A stretch of DNA of 64,000 nt from Phormidium tenue FACHB-1052 (GTDB lineage: Bacteria; Cyanobacteriota; Cyanobacteriia; Phormidesmidales; Phormidesmidaceae), in the NCBI RefSeq assembly GCF_014696675.1, contig NZ_JACJQN010000022.1, positions 1-64,000 on the forward strand. The letters run 5' to 3'. Within the stretch, counting starts at the first letter, position 1, and every line of letters starts with the position of its first letter. A program made the position numbers and the translations under genes. Below the pieces are notes generated by a model, which saw nothing but the letters and a program-made list of their open reading frames with translations, did not search any database and was not told the origin of the DNA. Below are positions 23,409 to 33,495 of the stretch, piece by piece.

Positions 23409-25304
23409 ATGCCGACCTATCGCTCTAAAACCTCCACCCATGGACGCAATATGGCCGGAGCCCGCGCCCTCTGGCGCGCCACCGGCATGCAAAGCGAGGA
23501 CTTTGAGAAGCCCATCATCGCGGTGGCCAACTCCTTCACCCAGTTTGTGCCGGGCCACGTGCATCTAAAGGATCTAGGTCAGCTGGTGTGCCGCGAGATT
23601 GAGGCCGCTGGCGGCGTCGCCAAAGAATTCAACACCATTGCTGTTGATGACGGCATCGCCATGGGTCACGACGGCATGCTCTATAGCCTGCCCTCACGGG
23701 AGATTATCGCCGACTCCGTCGAGTATATGGCCAACGCCCACTGCGCCGATGCCCTGGTCTGCATTTCCAACTGCGACAAGATCACCCCCGGCATGCTGAT
23801 GGCGGCCCTGCGGCTGAATATTCCCGCTGTGTTTGTCTCGGGCGGGCCGATGGAAGCGGGCAAGACCAAGCTCTCCGAGCACAAGCTCGACCTGGTCGAT
23901 GCCATGGTGGCCGCCGCCAGCGACACCATGAGCGACGCGGATGTCGAAGAGTATGAGCGCTCCGCCTGCCCCACCTGCGGCTCTTGCTCAGGCATGTTTA
24001 CCGCCAACTCGATGAACTGCCTGACAGAGGCGATCGGCCTGTCGCTGCCGGGCAACGGCACCACCCTGGCCACCCACTTCGATCGCAAAGACCTGTTCCT
24101 CACCGCCGCCCGCACCATTGTCGATATCACCCGGCGCTACTACGAGCAGGGCGACGAGTCGGTGCTGCCCCGCTCCACCGCCAGTTTCAAAGCCTTTGAG
24201 AATGCCATGATGCTGGATATCGCCATGGGCGGATCTACCAACACCATTCTGCACCTGCTGGCGGCAGCCCGCGAAGCCGAGGTGGACTTTACCATGGCCG
24301 ACATCGATCGCCTGTCGCAGCAAGTGCCCCAACTGTGTAAGGTGGCTCCCAACACCCCCAACTACCACGTCGAAGATGTGCACCGGGCGGGGGGGGTATA
24401 CGCCATTTTGGGCGAGCTCGACCGGGCCGGGCTGCTGCACAGCGACGTACCCACGGTTCACAGCCCCACCCTGAAGGAAGCTCTGGATCGCTGGGACGTG
24501 ACCCGCACGACCGACGACACCGTGCACACCTTCTTTCGAGCTGGCCCGGCGGGCATTCCCACCCAGGTGGCCTTCAGCCAAGACACGCGCTGGCCTACCC
24601 TCGATCTAGATCGGCAGTCAGGTTGTATCCGCAGTGTGGAGCATGCCTATTCGCAGGTCGGTGGCCTAGCCGTGCTCTACGGCAACCTGGCCGTCAATGG
24701 CTGCGTCGTCAAGACCGCAGGCATCGACGAAAGTATGTTTGAGGCGGAGCAGTTACGCTACACCACCAGCGTTCCGACCTCGACTTTGCGAGTGTTTGAA
24801 GGGCCAGCCCGCATCTTTGAAAGCCAGGATGCCGCCGTCACCGCCATTCTCAATGACCGGATACAGGCGGGGGACGTGGTGATCATCCGCTATGAGGGGC
24901 CAAAGGGCGGGCCGGGGATGCAGGAAATGCTCTACCCCACCAGCTACCTCAAATCTAAGGGGCTGGGCAAAGTTTGCGCCCTGCTCACCGACGGGCGGTT
25001 CTCGGGCGGCACCTCGGGGCTCTCCATTGGCCATGCCTCACCCGAGGCGGCAGCGGGGGGCAATATTGCTTTGGTCGAAGAGGGCGATCGCATCGTGATC
25101 GACATCCCCAACCGCACCATTAACGTCGATCTATCGGCAGAAGAGTTGGCCAATCGCCGGGTGGCCATGGAGGCTAAGGGCAAAGCCGCCTGGAAACCCG
25201 CCCAGCCCCGCCAGCGGCGGGTGACTGCGGCCCTCAAGGCCTACGCCCTACTGGCCACCAGCGCTGACCAGGGGGGCGTGCGCAACCTAGAGATGCTGGA
25301 GTAG
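23409..25304 (+). CDS. ilvD: Dihydroxy-acid dehydratase
   Basis: Third enzyme of valine/isoleucine synthesis, dehydrating dihydroxy-isovalerate and -methylvalerate. I use the ATG giving [20 protein letters not shown], which matches the E. coli start; the frame runs 35 codons further up without homology. Landmarks over 631 residues: [51 protein letters not shown] with the iron-sulfur ligand Cys122, [54 protein letters not shown] and [20 protein letters not shown]. Length is close to the 616 of E. coli. No leader or T-box element is seen. It converges on the GGDEF gene with a 10-base gap. Confidence 0.97.
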   Translation: MPTYRSKTSTHGRNMAGARALWRATGMQSEDFEKPIIAVANSFTQFVPGHVHLKDLGQLVCREIEAAGGVAKEFNTIAVDDGIAMGHDGMLYSLPSREIIADSVEYMANAHCADALVCISNCDKITPGMLMAALRLNIPAVFVSGGPMEAGKTKLSEHKLDLVDAMVAAASDTMSDADVEEYERSACPTCGSCSGMFTANSMNCLTEAIGLSLPGNGTTLATHFDRKDLFLTAARTIVDITRRYYEQGDESVLPRSTASFKAFENAMMLDIAMGGSTNTILHLLAAAREAEVDFTMADIDRLSQQVPQLCKVAPNTPNYHVEDVHRAGGVYAILGELDRAGLLHSDVPTVHSPTLKEALDRWDVTRTTDDTVHTFFRAGPAGIPTQVAFSQDTRWPTLDLDRQSGCIRSVEHAYSQVGGLAVLYGNLAVNGCVVKTAGIDESMFEAEQLRYTTSVPTSTLRVFEGPARIFESQDAAVTAILNDRIQAGDVVIIRYEGPKGGPGMQEMLYPTSYLKSKGLGKVCALLTDGRFSGGTSGLSIGHASPEAAAGGNIALVEEGDRIVIDIPNRTINVDLSAEELANRRVAMEAKGKAAWKPAQPRQRRVTAALKAYALLATSADQGGVRNLEMLE

Positions 25305-25314
25305 ATCCTCCCGC

Positions 25315-28300
25315 TTAGCAGGCTCCGTTGCCCAACCCGGCCTGGCCTTGCCCTAGGTGAAACACTCGGTAGCGATCGCGCCCCTGCTGCTTGGCCAGGT
25401 AAAGGGCCGCATCGGCTTGGTCAATCAGAATCTGGGCCGACTGCTCCTGACGGGGAACCAGGCTGGCAATGCCCAGGCTGAGGGTAATGCGCTGGCCCAG
25501 GGGCGAGGCCCCGTGAAACAGGGCTAGCTCGATCAAAGTCTGCTGAATGGCGCGGGCGATCGCCTCGGCTCCGGCCCGGTCGGTGTCGGGCAGCACCAGG
25601 GCAAACTCTTCGCCGCCGTAGCGGGCCACCAGGTCAGCGGGGCGCTGGGCCACCTGCTCTAGGGCCTGGGCCACCCGCTGCAGGCACACATCTCCCGCCG
25701 GGTGCCCGTAGGTATCGTTGTACAGCTTGAAGTGGTCAATGTCGCACAAAATCAGGCTCAGGGGAATCTGGTCGCGCAGCAGACGCCCCCACTCCTGCTG
25801 AAGATAGGTATCAAAGCTGCGTCGGTTGGCCACCTGGGTGAGGCCGTCGTGGGTGGCCAGGTGTTCGAGCTGGCGATTGACGGTTTGAATGTGCTGGTAG
25901 AGCTGCGACTGCTGAATCGCGATCGCCAGCTGAATGGCCAATCGCTTGAGCACATCTAGCTCAGAGGGTTCCCAGGGGCGCGGCCCCTGGTTTTGGTAGG
26001 CAATCAGCATGCCCCACAGCCGGTTGCTCTGCACAATCGGCACCACCACCAAAGCCTGGGCCTGGGTGAGGCAATCGAGGGGGCAGAGGCGATCGGGTTT
26101 GGCCTGAAGATCGGCAACCGCCTCCAGGTGGCCTTGTTGTAACTGCACCTGCCGCGCCTCAGCGAGCGGACTGTGCCCTTGGTGCCCCAGCAGCGGGGGG
26201 TAGCCAGCGGTGACGGCCTCGGCAATGACCACGCCCTGGCCACTGGCCTCTAGCTGATAGATCAGCACCCGATCGGTGCGCAAAAACTGCTGCACCTCGG
26301 TCACGGTCGTGGTGAGAATCGCTTTGAGGTCGAGGGTTTGACGAATGCGCTGGGCAATTTCACTCAGCAGTCGCTCCTGCTCAGCCCGCCGCCGCAGGGC
26401 CGCCACCTCCGATCGCCTCAGTTCAGTAATGTCGGTAAACGACAGTACCACCGCATAGGGCAGGCGTTCGTTGGGATGAAAAAGGGGGCGCGTATTGCAG
26501 GAAATCCAGGTCGTGCCGTCGGGTTTAACCAGACCCATCACCTGGTTGTGAACGGGCTGTCCCGTGCTCAGGGTGAGAACAGCTGGATGGGCCTCCTGGG
26601 GGTAGGGAGAGCCGTCTTCCCCAATCATGTACAGTTTCATATCGGCCAGAGAGCGACCAACAATCTGCCAACTTTGCAGCCCGACAATCTTGGCCGCACT
26701 GGCGTTGCAGGTCAGCAGGATGCCGTCTGCCTGCACCACAGCCACCCCCTCAGAAAGGGCCGCAACCACCGAACGATAGCGCTCCTCACTGTCTCGCAGC
26801 TCTTGCAGCAGGGTGGTTTTGGCCTCAAACTCCCGCGCTGAGTGTAAGCTAGCCGCCAAAAAGCCCGCCATCAGCTGTAGGGTTTGCTGATCAGACCCGG
26901 TAAAGGCGCTGGGCTGGCGCGAGAAGACTTTGATCACGCCGACCTGTTCTGATTGATAGGTCAAGGGCACCACCACCAGCGATCGCAGCCCCAGAACCTG
27001 AATAATGGGAGAATTGACCCATCCCTCACGCTCCACATCGGCGCAGTACAGCGTGCGGCCCTCGGCAAGGCACTGGCCGCCCAGGCTGTCAGCCAGGGGC
27101 AGTCGCCAGCCCAGGTGGGCCTGGGCGATGCCGCTACCGGCCTTACACACCAGCTCGGTACCTTCGAGGAGTTCAACGGCGGCCCCATCAGCACGGGTGA
27201 GCGATAGCGCACCTTCTGCGATCACCGTCATCACCTGCTCTAGGTGGGGGTTGACCAAGGCAACTTTTTGCTGGGTATCGACCACCTCAGACAATCGTTC
27301 TAACTCCTGTTGCAGGGCATTTTCGGCCTGCCTACGCTCGGCTTCGAGCTGGGCTCGTTCGCTAATATCCTTCATAAAGCAGTAGTGGCCCTGGCGCTGC
27401 TGCTGGTCATCGTAGGCCGTCACCATAAACAACTGTTTATGGAAAATTGAGCCATCTTGACGGATTCCCCGGGCTTCAACGTTGACCTTGCCCTCGGCTA
27501 GCATGTGCTCGTAGGCTAGGATGACTCGCTTTAGATCGTCAGGGTGAACAGTAATTTGCCAGTTTTGGCCCACCAGTTCCTCGGGGGTATAGCCGACCAT
27601 AGCGGCATAGGCCTGGTTGACGCTGACATAGCGCCCGGCGTTGTCCAAGCGAGAAATGCCCTCGACGGCGTGGGCCAGGGCGGTGCTGATTTCGCGCAGC
27701 TCACGCTCGGCCTGCACGCGATCGCTAATATCTTGAGCAATGCCGTACAGGCGCACGACCTCACCCTGGGCGTTGCATTCAGCCTGACCCCGGTCATCCA
27801 GGTAGCGAATTTTCCCATCGCTGTGGGTACACCGAATTCGAATGCTGTAGGGCTGGCCAGTCGTTAAGGCGTTTTCCACTGCCTGACGCAACCGATCGCC
27901 ATCGTCGGGATGGTAAAGCCGCAGCAGTTCGTCGAAGCTGGGTTCGCCCAAGGCGGGGTCGCGCCCCAAGATGCGAAATTTTTCGGCGGACCAGGTGACC
28001 TTCTGGGTGGCAACGTCATACTCCCAACTGCCAATGCGGCCCACGCTCTGGGCTTTGATCAGCATGGCTTGGCTTTTGCGCAGGGCCAGCTCTGACTGCT
28101 TGCGCCCGTTGATATCTTGAATCTGAGATACAAAGTACAGGGGTTCTTGCTGGAGGTCGCAAACCACCGAGCAGCTGAGCAAAATCCAGATCCAGTGACC
28201 CTGCTTGTGGCGATAGCGCTTTTCGAGGTGGCAGCAACGAATCTTGCGATTGATGAGCTGCTCCGTGAGATCTAAGTCAGCCTCCAGATCGTCGGGGTGA

Positions 28301-29028
28301 GTTAGGGACTGAAAATCGATGGTCAGCAGCTCAGCCTCAGTGTAGCCGGTGATCTCACAAAGGGCGTGATTGACCTCTAGCCAGTGGCCCTCCAAGCTGA
28401 CCAAAGCCATACCGATGCCAGCATAGTCAAAGGCGTTGCGAAAGCGCTGATTGCTCAGGTGGAGGGCCTGGTTGCTGGCCTCTAGCTCGGCGTTGCGCTC
28501 GGCTAGCTCAGCGGCGCGCAAGGCTGCGTTGACCGCTAGCGACTGGTTGAGCTGCCGCAGCTCTAGCTGATCCATCACTAGGCTGGCCAGATCGACTAGG
28601 GTTTGAGTTTCGTCGGCGGTCAGCTGGCGGGGCTGGCGATCGAGAATGCACAGGGTGCCGAGGGCATGGCCATCGGGAGTGGTGAGGGGAACGGCGGCGT
28701 AAAACCTCAGGCCCATCTTGCCCTGCACCAGGGAATGGGACACCGTGCGCGGGTCTTGGCGGACGTCGGCAATGGCGTAGACCTCGCCCTGCAAAATCGC
28801 CGAGGCGCACAGCCCCAACTCCCGGTCGATTTGCTCTAGGGTCACCCCATAGCGCGACTTAAACCAGATGCGATCGCGATCGACCACCGTAATCAGTGCC
28901 ATCGGAACCTGGAATAGTCGGGCGGCGAGGGCGGTTATGCGGTCTAGAGCTCCATCCGGCGGCGTATCTAAGATGTGATATCGCTGCACCGTCGCTAGCC
29001 GCTCAGCCTCGTCGGTGGAGTCATTCAT
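25315..29028 (-). CDS. Multi-sensor diguanylate cyclase (GAF-PAS-GAF-PAS-GAF-GGDEF)
   Basis: A roughly 1237-residue sensor that makes cyclic-di-GMP. I start at MNDSTDEAERLATVQRYHIL; a start 15 codons earlier would place an inverted repeat inside the gene. Order by eye: GAF (about 25-155, MALITVVDRDRIWFKSRYGV), a helical linker, PAS (about 195-315), PAS (325-440), PAS (450-565), GAF (590-740), PAS (755-875), GAF (900-1050) and GGDEF (about 1065-1225). The catalytic loop is RYGGEEFALVLPDT and the inhibitory I-site RPAD lies five residues before it, so both activity and product inhibition are expected. It has no membrane span and is cytoplasmic. Ligands of the PAS and GAF domains are unknown. 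The gene follows a REC-EAL gene on the same strand. Confidence 0.9.
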   Translation of the reverse strand: MNDSTDEAERLATVQRYHILDTPPDGALDRITALAARLFQVPMALITVVDRDRIWFKSRYGVTLEQIDRELGLCASAILQGEVYAIADVRQDPRTVSHSLVQGKMGLRFYAAVPLTTPDGHALGTLCILDRQPRQLTADETQTLVDLASLVMDQLELRQLNQSLAVNAALRAAELAERNAELEASNQALHLSNQRFRNAFDYAGIGMALVSLEGHWLEVNHALCEITGYTEAELLTIDFQSLTHPDDLEADLDLTEQLINRKIRCCHLEKRYRHKQGHWIWILLSCSVVCDLQQEPLYFVSQIQDINGRKQSELALRKSQAMLIKAQSVGRIGSWEYDVATQKVTWSAEKFRILGRDPALGEPSFDELLRLYHPDDGDRLRQAVENALTTGQPYSIRIRCTHSDGKIRYLDDRGQAECNAQGEVVRLYGIAQDISDRVQAERELREISTALAHAVEGISRLDNAGRYVSVNQAYAAMVGYTPEELVGQNWQITVHPDDLKRVILAYEHMLAEGKVNVEARGIRQDGSIFHKQLFMVTAYDDQQQRQGHYCFMKDISERAQLEAERRQAENALQQELERLSEVVDTQQKVALVNPHLEQVMTVIAEGALSLTRADGAAVELLEGTELVCKAGSGIAQAHLGWRLPLADSLGGQCLAEGRTLYCADVEREGWVNSPIIQVLGLRSLVVVPLTYQSEQVGVIKVFSRQPSAFTGSDQQTLQLMAGFLAASLHSAREFEAKTTLLQELRDSEERYRSVVAALSEGVAVVQADGILLTCNASAAKIVGLQSWQIVGRSLADMKLYMIGEDGSPYPQEAHPAVLTLSTGQPVHNQVMGLVKPDGTTWISCNTRPLFHPNERLPYAVVLSFTDITELRRSEVAALRRRAEQERLLSEIAQRIRQTLDLKAILTTTVTEVQQFLRTDRVLIYQLEASGQGVVIAEAVTAGYPPLLGHQGHSPLAEARQVQLQQGHLEAVADLQAKPDRLCPLDCLTQAQALVVVPIVQSNRLWGMLIAYQNQGPRPWEPSELDVLKRLAIQLAIAIQQSQLYQHIQTVNRQLEHLATHDGLTQVANRRSFDTYLQQEWGRLLRDQIPLSLILCDIDHFKLYNDTYGHPAGDVCLQRVAQALEQVAQRPADLVARYGGEEFALVLPDTDRAGAEAIARAIQQTLIELALFHGASPLGQRITLSLGIASLVPRQEQSAQILIDQADAALYLAKQQGRDRYRVFHLGQGQAGLGNGAC

Positions 29029-29051
29029 CCTGGGCCTGTGTGACGATTTAC

Positions 29052-29073
29052 ATGCGAATGTGTAAATTTGCAT
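29052..29073. promoter_or_regulatory. Dyad upstream of the GGDEF gene
   Basis: ATGCGAAT-GTGTAA-ATTTGCAT: 8-base arms with one mismatch around 6 bases, lying 24 bases upstream of the chosen GGDEF start. Next to it CATTATAAAG on the minus strand could serve as a -10 box. Candidate operator only. Confidence 0.35.
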
Positions 29074-29227
29074 GCTTTCTTTATAATGCCCTTACATAGC
29101 CGTGGGCGATCGGCGCTGCCTTAGCCTTCATAGTTTGTAGTTAACGGGCTGTAGTAACGGGCCTGGGCAACCCAGCTCTGAGGACACCCCCTGGTTGAAC
29201 TTTAAATTTAAGGCTCGGTGCGATGGC

Positions 29228-30460
29228 TTAGCTCTCCCTCAGGGCATAGCGATCGCGAGCGGCCAGCCAGGGCCAAAAATCGTCGCCAGCCAGGGGGCGA
29301 GCGATGTGGTAGCCCTGGGCCAAGTCGCAGCCAATGGCGGTCAAATAATCGAGGGTTTCAGCGTCTTCAACCCCCTCAGCAGTGCAGCGCAGCCCCAGAC
29401 TGTGGCCCAGGTCAACAATAAACTTCACCACCGTGCGCGACTCGGGGGAGGTCATCGCCGTCATCACAAACGACTTGTCCACCTTGATTTCTGAAAAGGG
29501 CAGCCGCACCAGCTGCAGCATCGACGAAAACCCGGTGCCAAAGTCGTCGATCGACAGGTGAAAGCCAATCATGCGCAGCCGGGTGAGCAGATCGAGGGAG
29601 GCCACCGGGTCATCCATGGCGCTGGTTTCGGTGAGTTCAAAGATCAGCCGAGCCGGGTCAACGCCGTGGGCACCGCAGCGCTCCTGCACGCGCTCAAACA
29701 GCGCCCCGTTGCCCAGGGTGCGGGCCGAAATATTCACCGACAGCATCAGGTGCTCGCAGATCGCCGTAGACAGCGGTGTCGCCCCCGCCGTGCAGAGCGG
29801 CCCAAACCAGGCCAGGGCCTGCTCAATCACCTGATCGGTGAGGGGGTCAATCAGATCGCAGCTCTCCACCAGGGGAATAAACCGCCCCGGCGGCAGCAGG
29901 CCATAGACAGGGTGAGCCCACCGCACCAGAGCCTCAACCCCGGCCAGTTCGCCTGTGGTGCAGAGCACCTTAGGCTGGTAAGCCAGCACAAACTCACGGC
30001 GATCGAGGGCCTGGTGCAGGTCGGCTGGGGTCAGCTCCGGCGGCTGAATGGGAGCACCGGCAACCGGGGGCGCTAGGGGCGGGCTGGCAACTTGGCCCAG
30101 CAGCATTTCTCGCAGCTGGGGCAGCGAAAAGGGCTTGGCCAACACCCCGGCAATGTCGAGGCCGTGCTCGACCGCCGATCGCCCAGCGGCATCGAGCACT
30201 CGACTGCCGACGCCGCTGGTGATGATGATTCTGGCCCGGCAGGACAGCTTGGCCAGCCGAGCCATGACCTGAACCCCATCCATGGTGGGCATCACTAGGT
30301 CGAGGGCAATGTGGGTGGGCCGCCACTCGTGGAGCAGAGTAAAGAACCGGTCGGGGTCGGGGGTGAAACGCACCTCCAGCCCGGCAAATTCAGCGATCCG
30401 CTGAATGGTCTCCCCGGTCATGGGGTCGTCATCTAAAATCAACAGTCGGCGATCGCCCAT
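29228..30460 (-). CDS. REC-EAL response regulator, cyclic-di-GMP phosphodiesterase
   Basis: A 410-residue two-domain protein. The receiver (1-120) has the acidic pocket in LLILDDDPMTGE, the phosphoacceptor Asp in HIALDLVMPTMDG, Ser/Thr in IIITSGVG and Lys in VLAKPFSLPQL. A short linker with PPLAPPVAGAPIQPPELT leads to the EAL domain (about 150-400): VEALVRWAHPVYG, LMLSVNISARTL, LIFELTETSAMDD, SIDDFGTGFSSMLQLVRLPF, SEIKVDKSFVMTAM and CTAEGVEDAETLDYL. All metal and base residues I can check are present, so it should break down cyclic-di-GMP when phosphorylated. It is encoded directly upstream of the GGDEF gene and downstream of two hybrid kinases, all on one strand. Confidence 0.92.
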   Translation of the reverse strand: MGDRRLLILDDDPMTGETIQRIAEFAGLEVRFTPDPDRFFTLLHEWRPTHIALDLVMPTMDGVQVMARLAKLSCRARIIITSGVGSRVLDAAGRSAVEHGLDIAGVLAKPFSLPQLREMLLGQVASPPLAPPVAGAPIQPPELTPADLHQALDRREFVLAYQPKVLCTTGELAGVEALVRWAHPVYGLLPPGRFIPLVESCDLIDPLTDQVIEQALAWFGPLCTAGATPLSTAICEHLMLSVNISARTLGNGALFERVQERCGAHGVDPARLIFELTETSAMDDPVASLDLLTRLRMIGFHLSIDDFGTGFSSMLQLVRLPFSEIKVDKSFVMTAMTSPESRTVVKFIVDLGHSLGLRCTAEGVEDAETLDYLTAIGCDLAQGYHIARPLAGDDFWPWLAARDRYALRES

Positions 30461-30823
30461 GCCTTGTCACTTGCTCCCCTCGACCCGTCCCTGTACTGCC
30501 ATGGCCTAGCTAGTCATCTCTCAGCCTGCCCGCCCACGTTTGCCCAGTCAGCACAGGGCATTTTTAGGCCAGGTTGGCTGCCCTGGGAGAACAATAGCTT
30601 GCCCTAGATGGTTGCCAATGCAGCCGGGCTACGGCTAGCTACTGCCACCCGATACCCTGGCTATAGCTGATTTTGCCCGTAACTGTGCGCTAGGTCATCG
30701 TTTTCGACCAAGAGAATCTGTGCTTGACCCATCGCAGAGCTGGAATCTGCCCGTTGGACTGCTTGGCAAACCCGTACACTATGCTAAGCCCTAACCTAGT
30801 GCCCTGGCCCGGATTTTTTGGGG
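30461..30823. other. Intergenic region, nothing recognised
   Basis: About 360 bases between the second hybrid kinase and the REC-EAL gene. No reading frame, hairpin with T run, or repeat is evident. It should hold the promoter of the REC-EAL gene. Confidence 0.45.
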
Positions 30824-33487
30824 TCATGGGTGGGGGGAGACAGCCAGCGCCTCTCGAATTTTTTGCGAGAGTTCGGTGCGGCCATAGGGCTTGCTGAGCA
30901 GCAGGATGCCCGCATCTAGCCGACCTTGATGAACGATCGCATTGTCGCTGTAGCCCGAGGTGTAGAGCACCCGCAGCCCCGGCCTAATCTGCTGGGCCAA
31001 CTCAGCGAGGTCGCGCCCGCTCATGCCGCCGGGCATGACCACATCGGTAAACAGTAGGTCAATGGAGTCTGGCTGAGAGAGCAGGGCCAAAGCGGCTGGC
31101 CCACTCGTGGCCACCAGCACCCGGTAGCCCAGGTCAACCAGCTGATCGTGGGCGTAGCGGCGCACCAGCTCGTTGTCTTCCACCAGCAAAATGAGTTCTG
31201 AGTGGCCTGGCACCACTCCCTCTGAGACGGGCAGGGCGGGCTGAATATCGCCCCAAAACCGGGGGAGGTACATTCGGATGGTGGTGCCGTGGCCGAGTTC
31301 GGAGTCGAGCTTGATGTGGCCCCCTGACTGCTTGATAAAGCCGTAGACCATGCTCAGACCGAGGCCGGTACCCTTACCCTTTTCTTTGGTGGTAAAGAAC
31401 GGCTCAAACACCCGCTCTAGATGCCTGGGGTCAATGCCCACGCCTGTGTCGGATACCGACACCATGACGTACTGCCCCGGCACTACATCTCCATGCTGGC
31501 TGGCGTAGTCTAGGTCGAGGTGGACATTGGCGGTTTCGAGGGTGAGTTGCCCCCCCTGCACCATGGCGTCGCGGGCGTTGAGGCAGAGGTTGAGCAGGGC
31601 GTTTTCGAGCTGGGCCGAGTCGATCAGGGCGGGCCACAGATTGGCTGCCCCCACGATGCCGATGTCGATGTGCTCGCCCAGGGTGCGTTGCAGCAGCTCA
31701 TCCATGCGGGTCATGAGCTGATTGATATCCACCGCCTCAGGGTTGAGGGCCTGGCGACGGGCAAAGGACAACAGCCGCTGGGTGAGTTCGGCCCCCCGCT
31801 GGGCGGCGCTGCCAATCATCTTTGCCAGGGGGTGCAGGTGAGGGTCGGCTTCCAGCATTTCGCTCAGTAGCTCGGCGTTGCCCAAGATCACGGTGAGCAG
31901 ATTGTTAAAGTCGTGGGCAATGCCGCCGGTCAGCTGACCGACTGACTCTAGCCGCTGCGACTGGTGCAGACGCTCTTCCAGGGCGATGCGATCGGTCACA
32001 TCTTGAAAGTACACGGCCAGGCCCTCGCTGGAGGGATAGGCCCGCACATCCAGCCAGGCGTTTAGCGGGGGATAAAACTCTCGAAACTCGACCGATCGCC
32101 CCTCGTCTACCGCTTTTTCGAACTGCTGCTGAAAGACACTGCCGATCGCTTCTGGAAACTCCTCCCACACACACTTGCCCAGCAGATCGGCTCGCTGACG
32201 CTGCCAGAGTTGCTCAGCCTGGCCGTTGACAAAGGTAAAATTCCACTGGCGATTGAGGGTAAAAAAGCAGTCAGTGATGCTCTCTAGGGTGGTGTTGAGG
32301 CGATCGGCGATCTGGCGGGCCTCCTGTTCGAGCTGCTTTTGGTCGTGGATTTCGATCGCTGTGCCGTACCACTTAACAATTTGCTCAGCTTCGTCACGAA
32401 TGGGCACCGCCTGCACCAGGTGCCAGCGGTAGTCGCCATCGTAGCGCCGCAGCCGAAACTCAAATCGATAGGGGCTAGCGGCCTGCACGGTCGCCGTCCA
32501 CATGGCCAGGCAGGGGTCAACATCGTCGGGATGCAGTAGGGTCATCCAGATCTGGCTGGGGGGCGTGGCTGGATCGTAGATGCCGGTGTAGACCCGCAGG
32601 GCGTGGCTGGCGTAGTCAACGGTGCCGTCGGGCTCGGCAGTCCACACAATCAGGGGCATGGCGTCGGCTAACTGGCGAAACCGCTGCTCGCTGCGCTCCA
32701 GGGACGCTTCGGCCCGCTTTTGAGCCGTAATGTCTTGGAACGCGCCCTGCACGGCCACGATGGTGCCCCGGTCGTCCCGTACGGGCTGGCCGATGGCGCG
32801 TACCCACACCCGGCGCTGGCGGGCGGTGATGATTTGCAGCTCTTCGTCAAAGGGGTGGCCGGTGGCGGCACAGGTGGCAAAGACGCTGGCAATGCGATCG
32901 CGGTACTCAGGGGCATAAAACTCGATGCCCTGGGCCACCGTGGGGGCGAAGCCAGGCTCCACCTCATGGATGCGGCAGACCTCCTCAGACCAGATCGCCG
33001 CCTGGTCATCAAGGCGGGCCAGCCAGCCGCCCAGGTGGCCAATCTCGCTGGCGATTTGCAGCAGAGTCTGCTGCGATCGCAGGGTGTCGTGGGTTTGGCT
33101 GAGCATTCGCTGGGCCACTTGCACCCGGCTGAAATACCGCACCACCGCCAGGGTGAGACAACCGGTGATAGCGGTCGCTAGGGCTGCCACCACCCGATTG
33201 GCGATCGCGTAGGCCAGGGCCACCCCGGTTAGCGTCGAGGGTGACACAAAAAAGCCTATCGCCGTCAGCACCACCCCCGCCACGGTTGCCACCACCACCC
33301 ATCGGCTGCTGTGAGATAGCCCTGATACCGCCACTAGAGGCAGATACAGCATGCCGTGGGCAAACCCCAGGGGGGTGACGATATCGGCCAGAAACACCGC
33401 CACAAAACCGGCCATGGTCGCTCCCCGCACGCAGCGGGGCGCGGCATACAGCATTTGAAACGTCATAGCTGGGCCGCGAGCAGACAT
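30824..33487 (-). CDS. Membrane hybrid histidine kinase with PAS domains and C-terminal receiver
   Basis: An 887-residue kinase. The N-terminus has four hydrophobic segments (about 22-120, e.g. GFVAVFLADIVTPLGFAHGM and VVVATVAGVVLTAIGFF), a membrane sensor. Three PAS domains follow (about 140-275, 280-400, 405-510). The dimerisation/phosphoacceptor region is [20 protein letters not shown], with His in AHDF. ATPase motifs: [14 protein letters not shown] (N box), [40 protein letters not shown]. The receiver (about 765-885) has LLVEDNELVRRY, Asp in LLFTDVVMPGGMSG and Lys in LLLSKPYGRTEL. It starts 8 bases after the stop of the previous hybrid kinase gene and shares its C-terminal half, so the two are paralogues likely co-expressed. 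Confidence 0.92.
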   Translation of the reverse strand: MSARGPAMTFQMLYAAPRCVRGATMAGFVAVFLADIVTPLGFAHGMLYLPLVAVSGLSHSSRWVVVATVAGVVLTAIGFFVSPSTLTGVALAYAIANRVVAALATAITGCLTLAVVRYFSRVQVAQRMLSQTHDTLRSQQTLLQIASEIGHLGGWLARLDDQAAIWSEEVCRIHEVEPGFAPTVAQGIEFYAPEYRDRIASVFATCAATGHPFDEELQIITARQRRVWVRAIGQPVRDDRGTIVAVQGAFQDITAQKRAEASLERSEQRFRQLADAMPLIVWTAEPDGTVDYASHALRVYTGIYDPATPPSQIWMTLLHPDDVDPCLAMWTATVQAASPYRFEFRLRRYDGDYRWHLVQAVPIRDEAEQIVKWYGTAIEIHDQKQLEQEARQIADRLNTTLESITDCFFTLNRQWNFTFVNGQAEQLWQRQRADLLGKCVWEEFPEAIGSVFQQQFEKAVDEGRSVEFREFYPPLNAWLDVRAYPSSEGLAVYFQDVTDRIALEERLHQSQRLESVGQLTGGIAHDFNNLLTVILGNAELLSEMLEADPHLHPLAKMIGSAAQRGAELTQRLLSFARRQALNPEAVDINQLMTRMDELLQRTLGEHIDIGIVGAANLWPALIDSAQLENALLNLCLNARDAMVQGGQLTLETANVHLDLDYASQHGDVVPGQYVMVSVSDTGVGIDPRHLERVFEPFFTTKEKGKGTGLGLSMVYGFIKQSGGHIKLDSELGHGTTIRMYLPRFWGDIQPALPVSEGVVPGHSELILLVEDNELVRRYAHDQLVDLGYRVLVATSGPAALALLSQPDSIDLLFTDVVMPGGMSGRDLAELAQQIRPGLRVLYTSGYSDNAIVHQGRLDAGILLLSKPYGRTELSQKIREALAVSPHP

Positions 33488-33495
33488 TCCCTGGA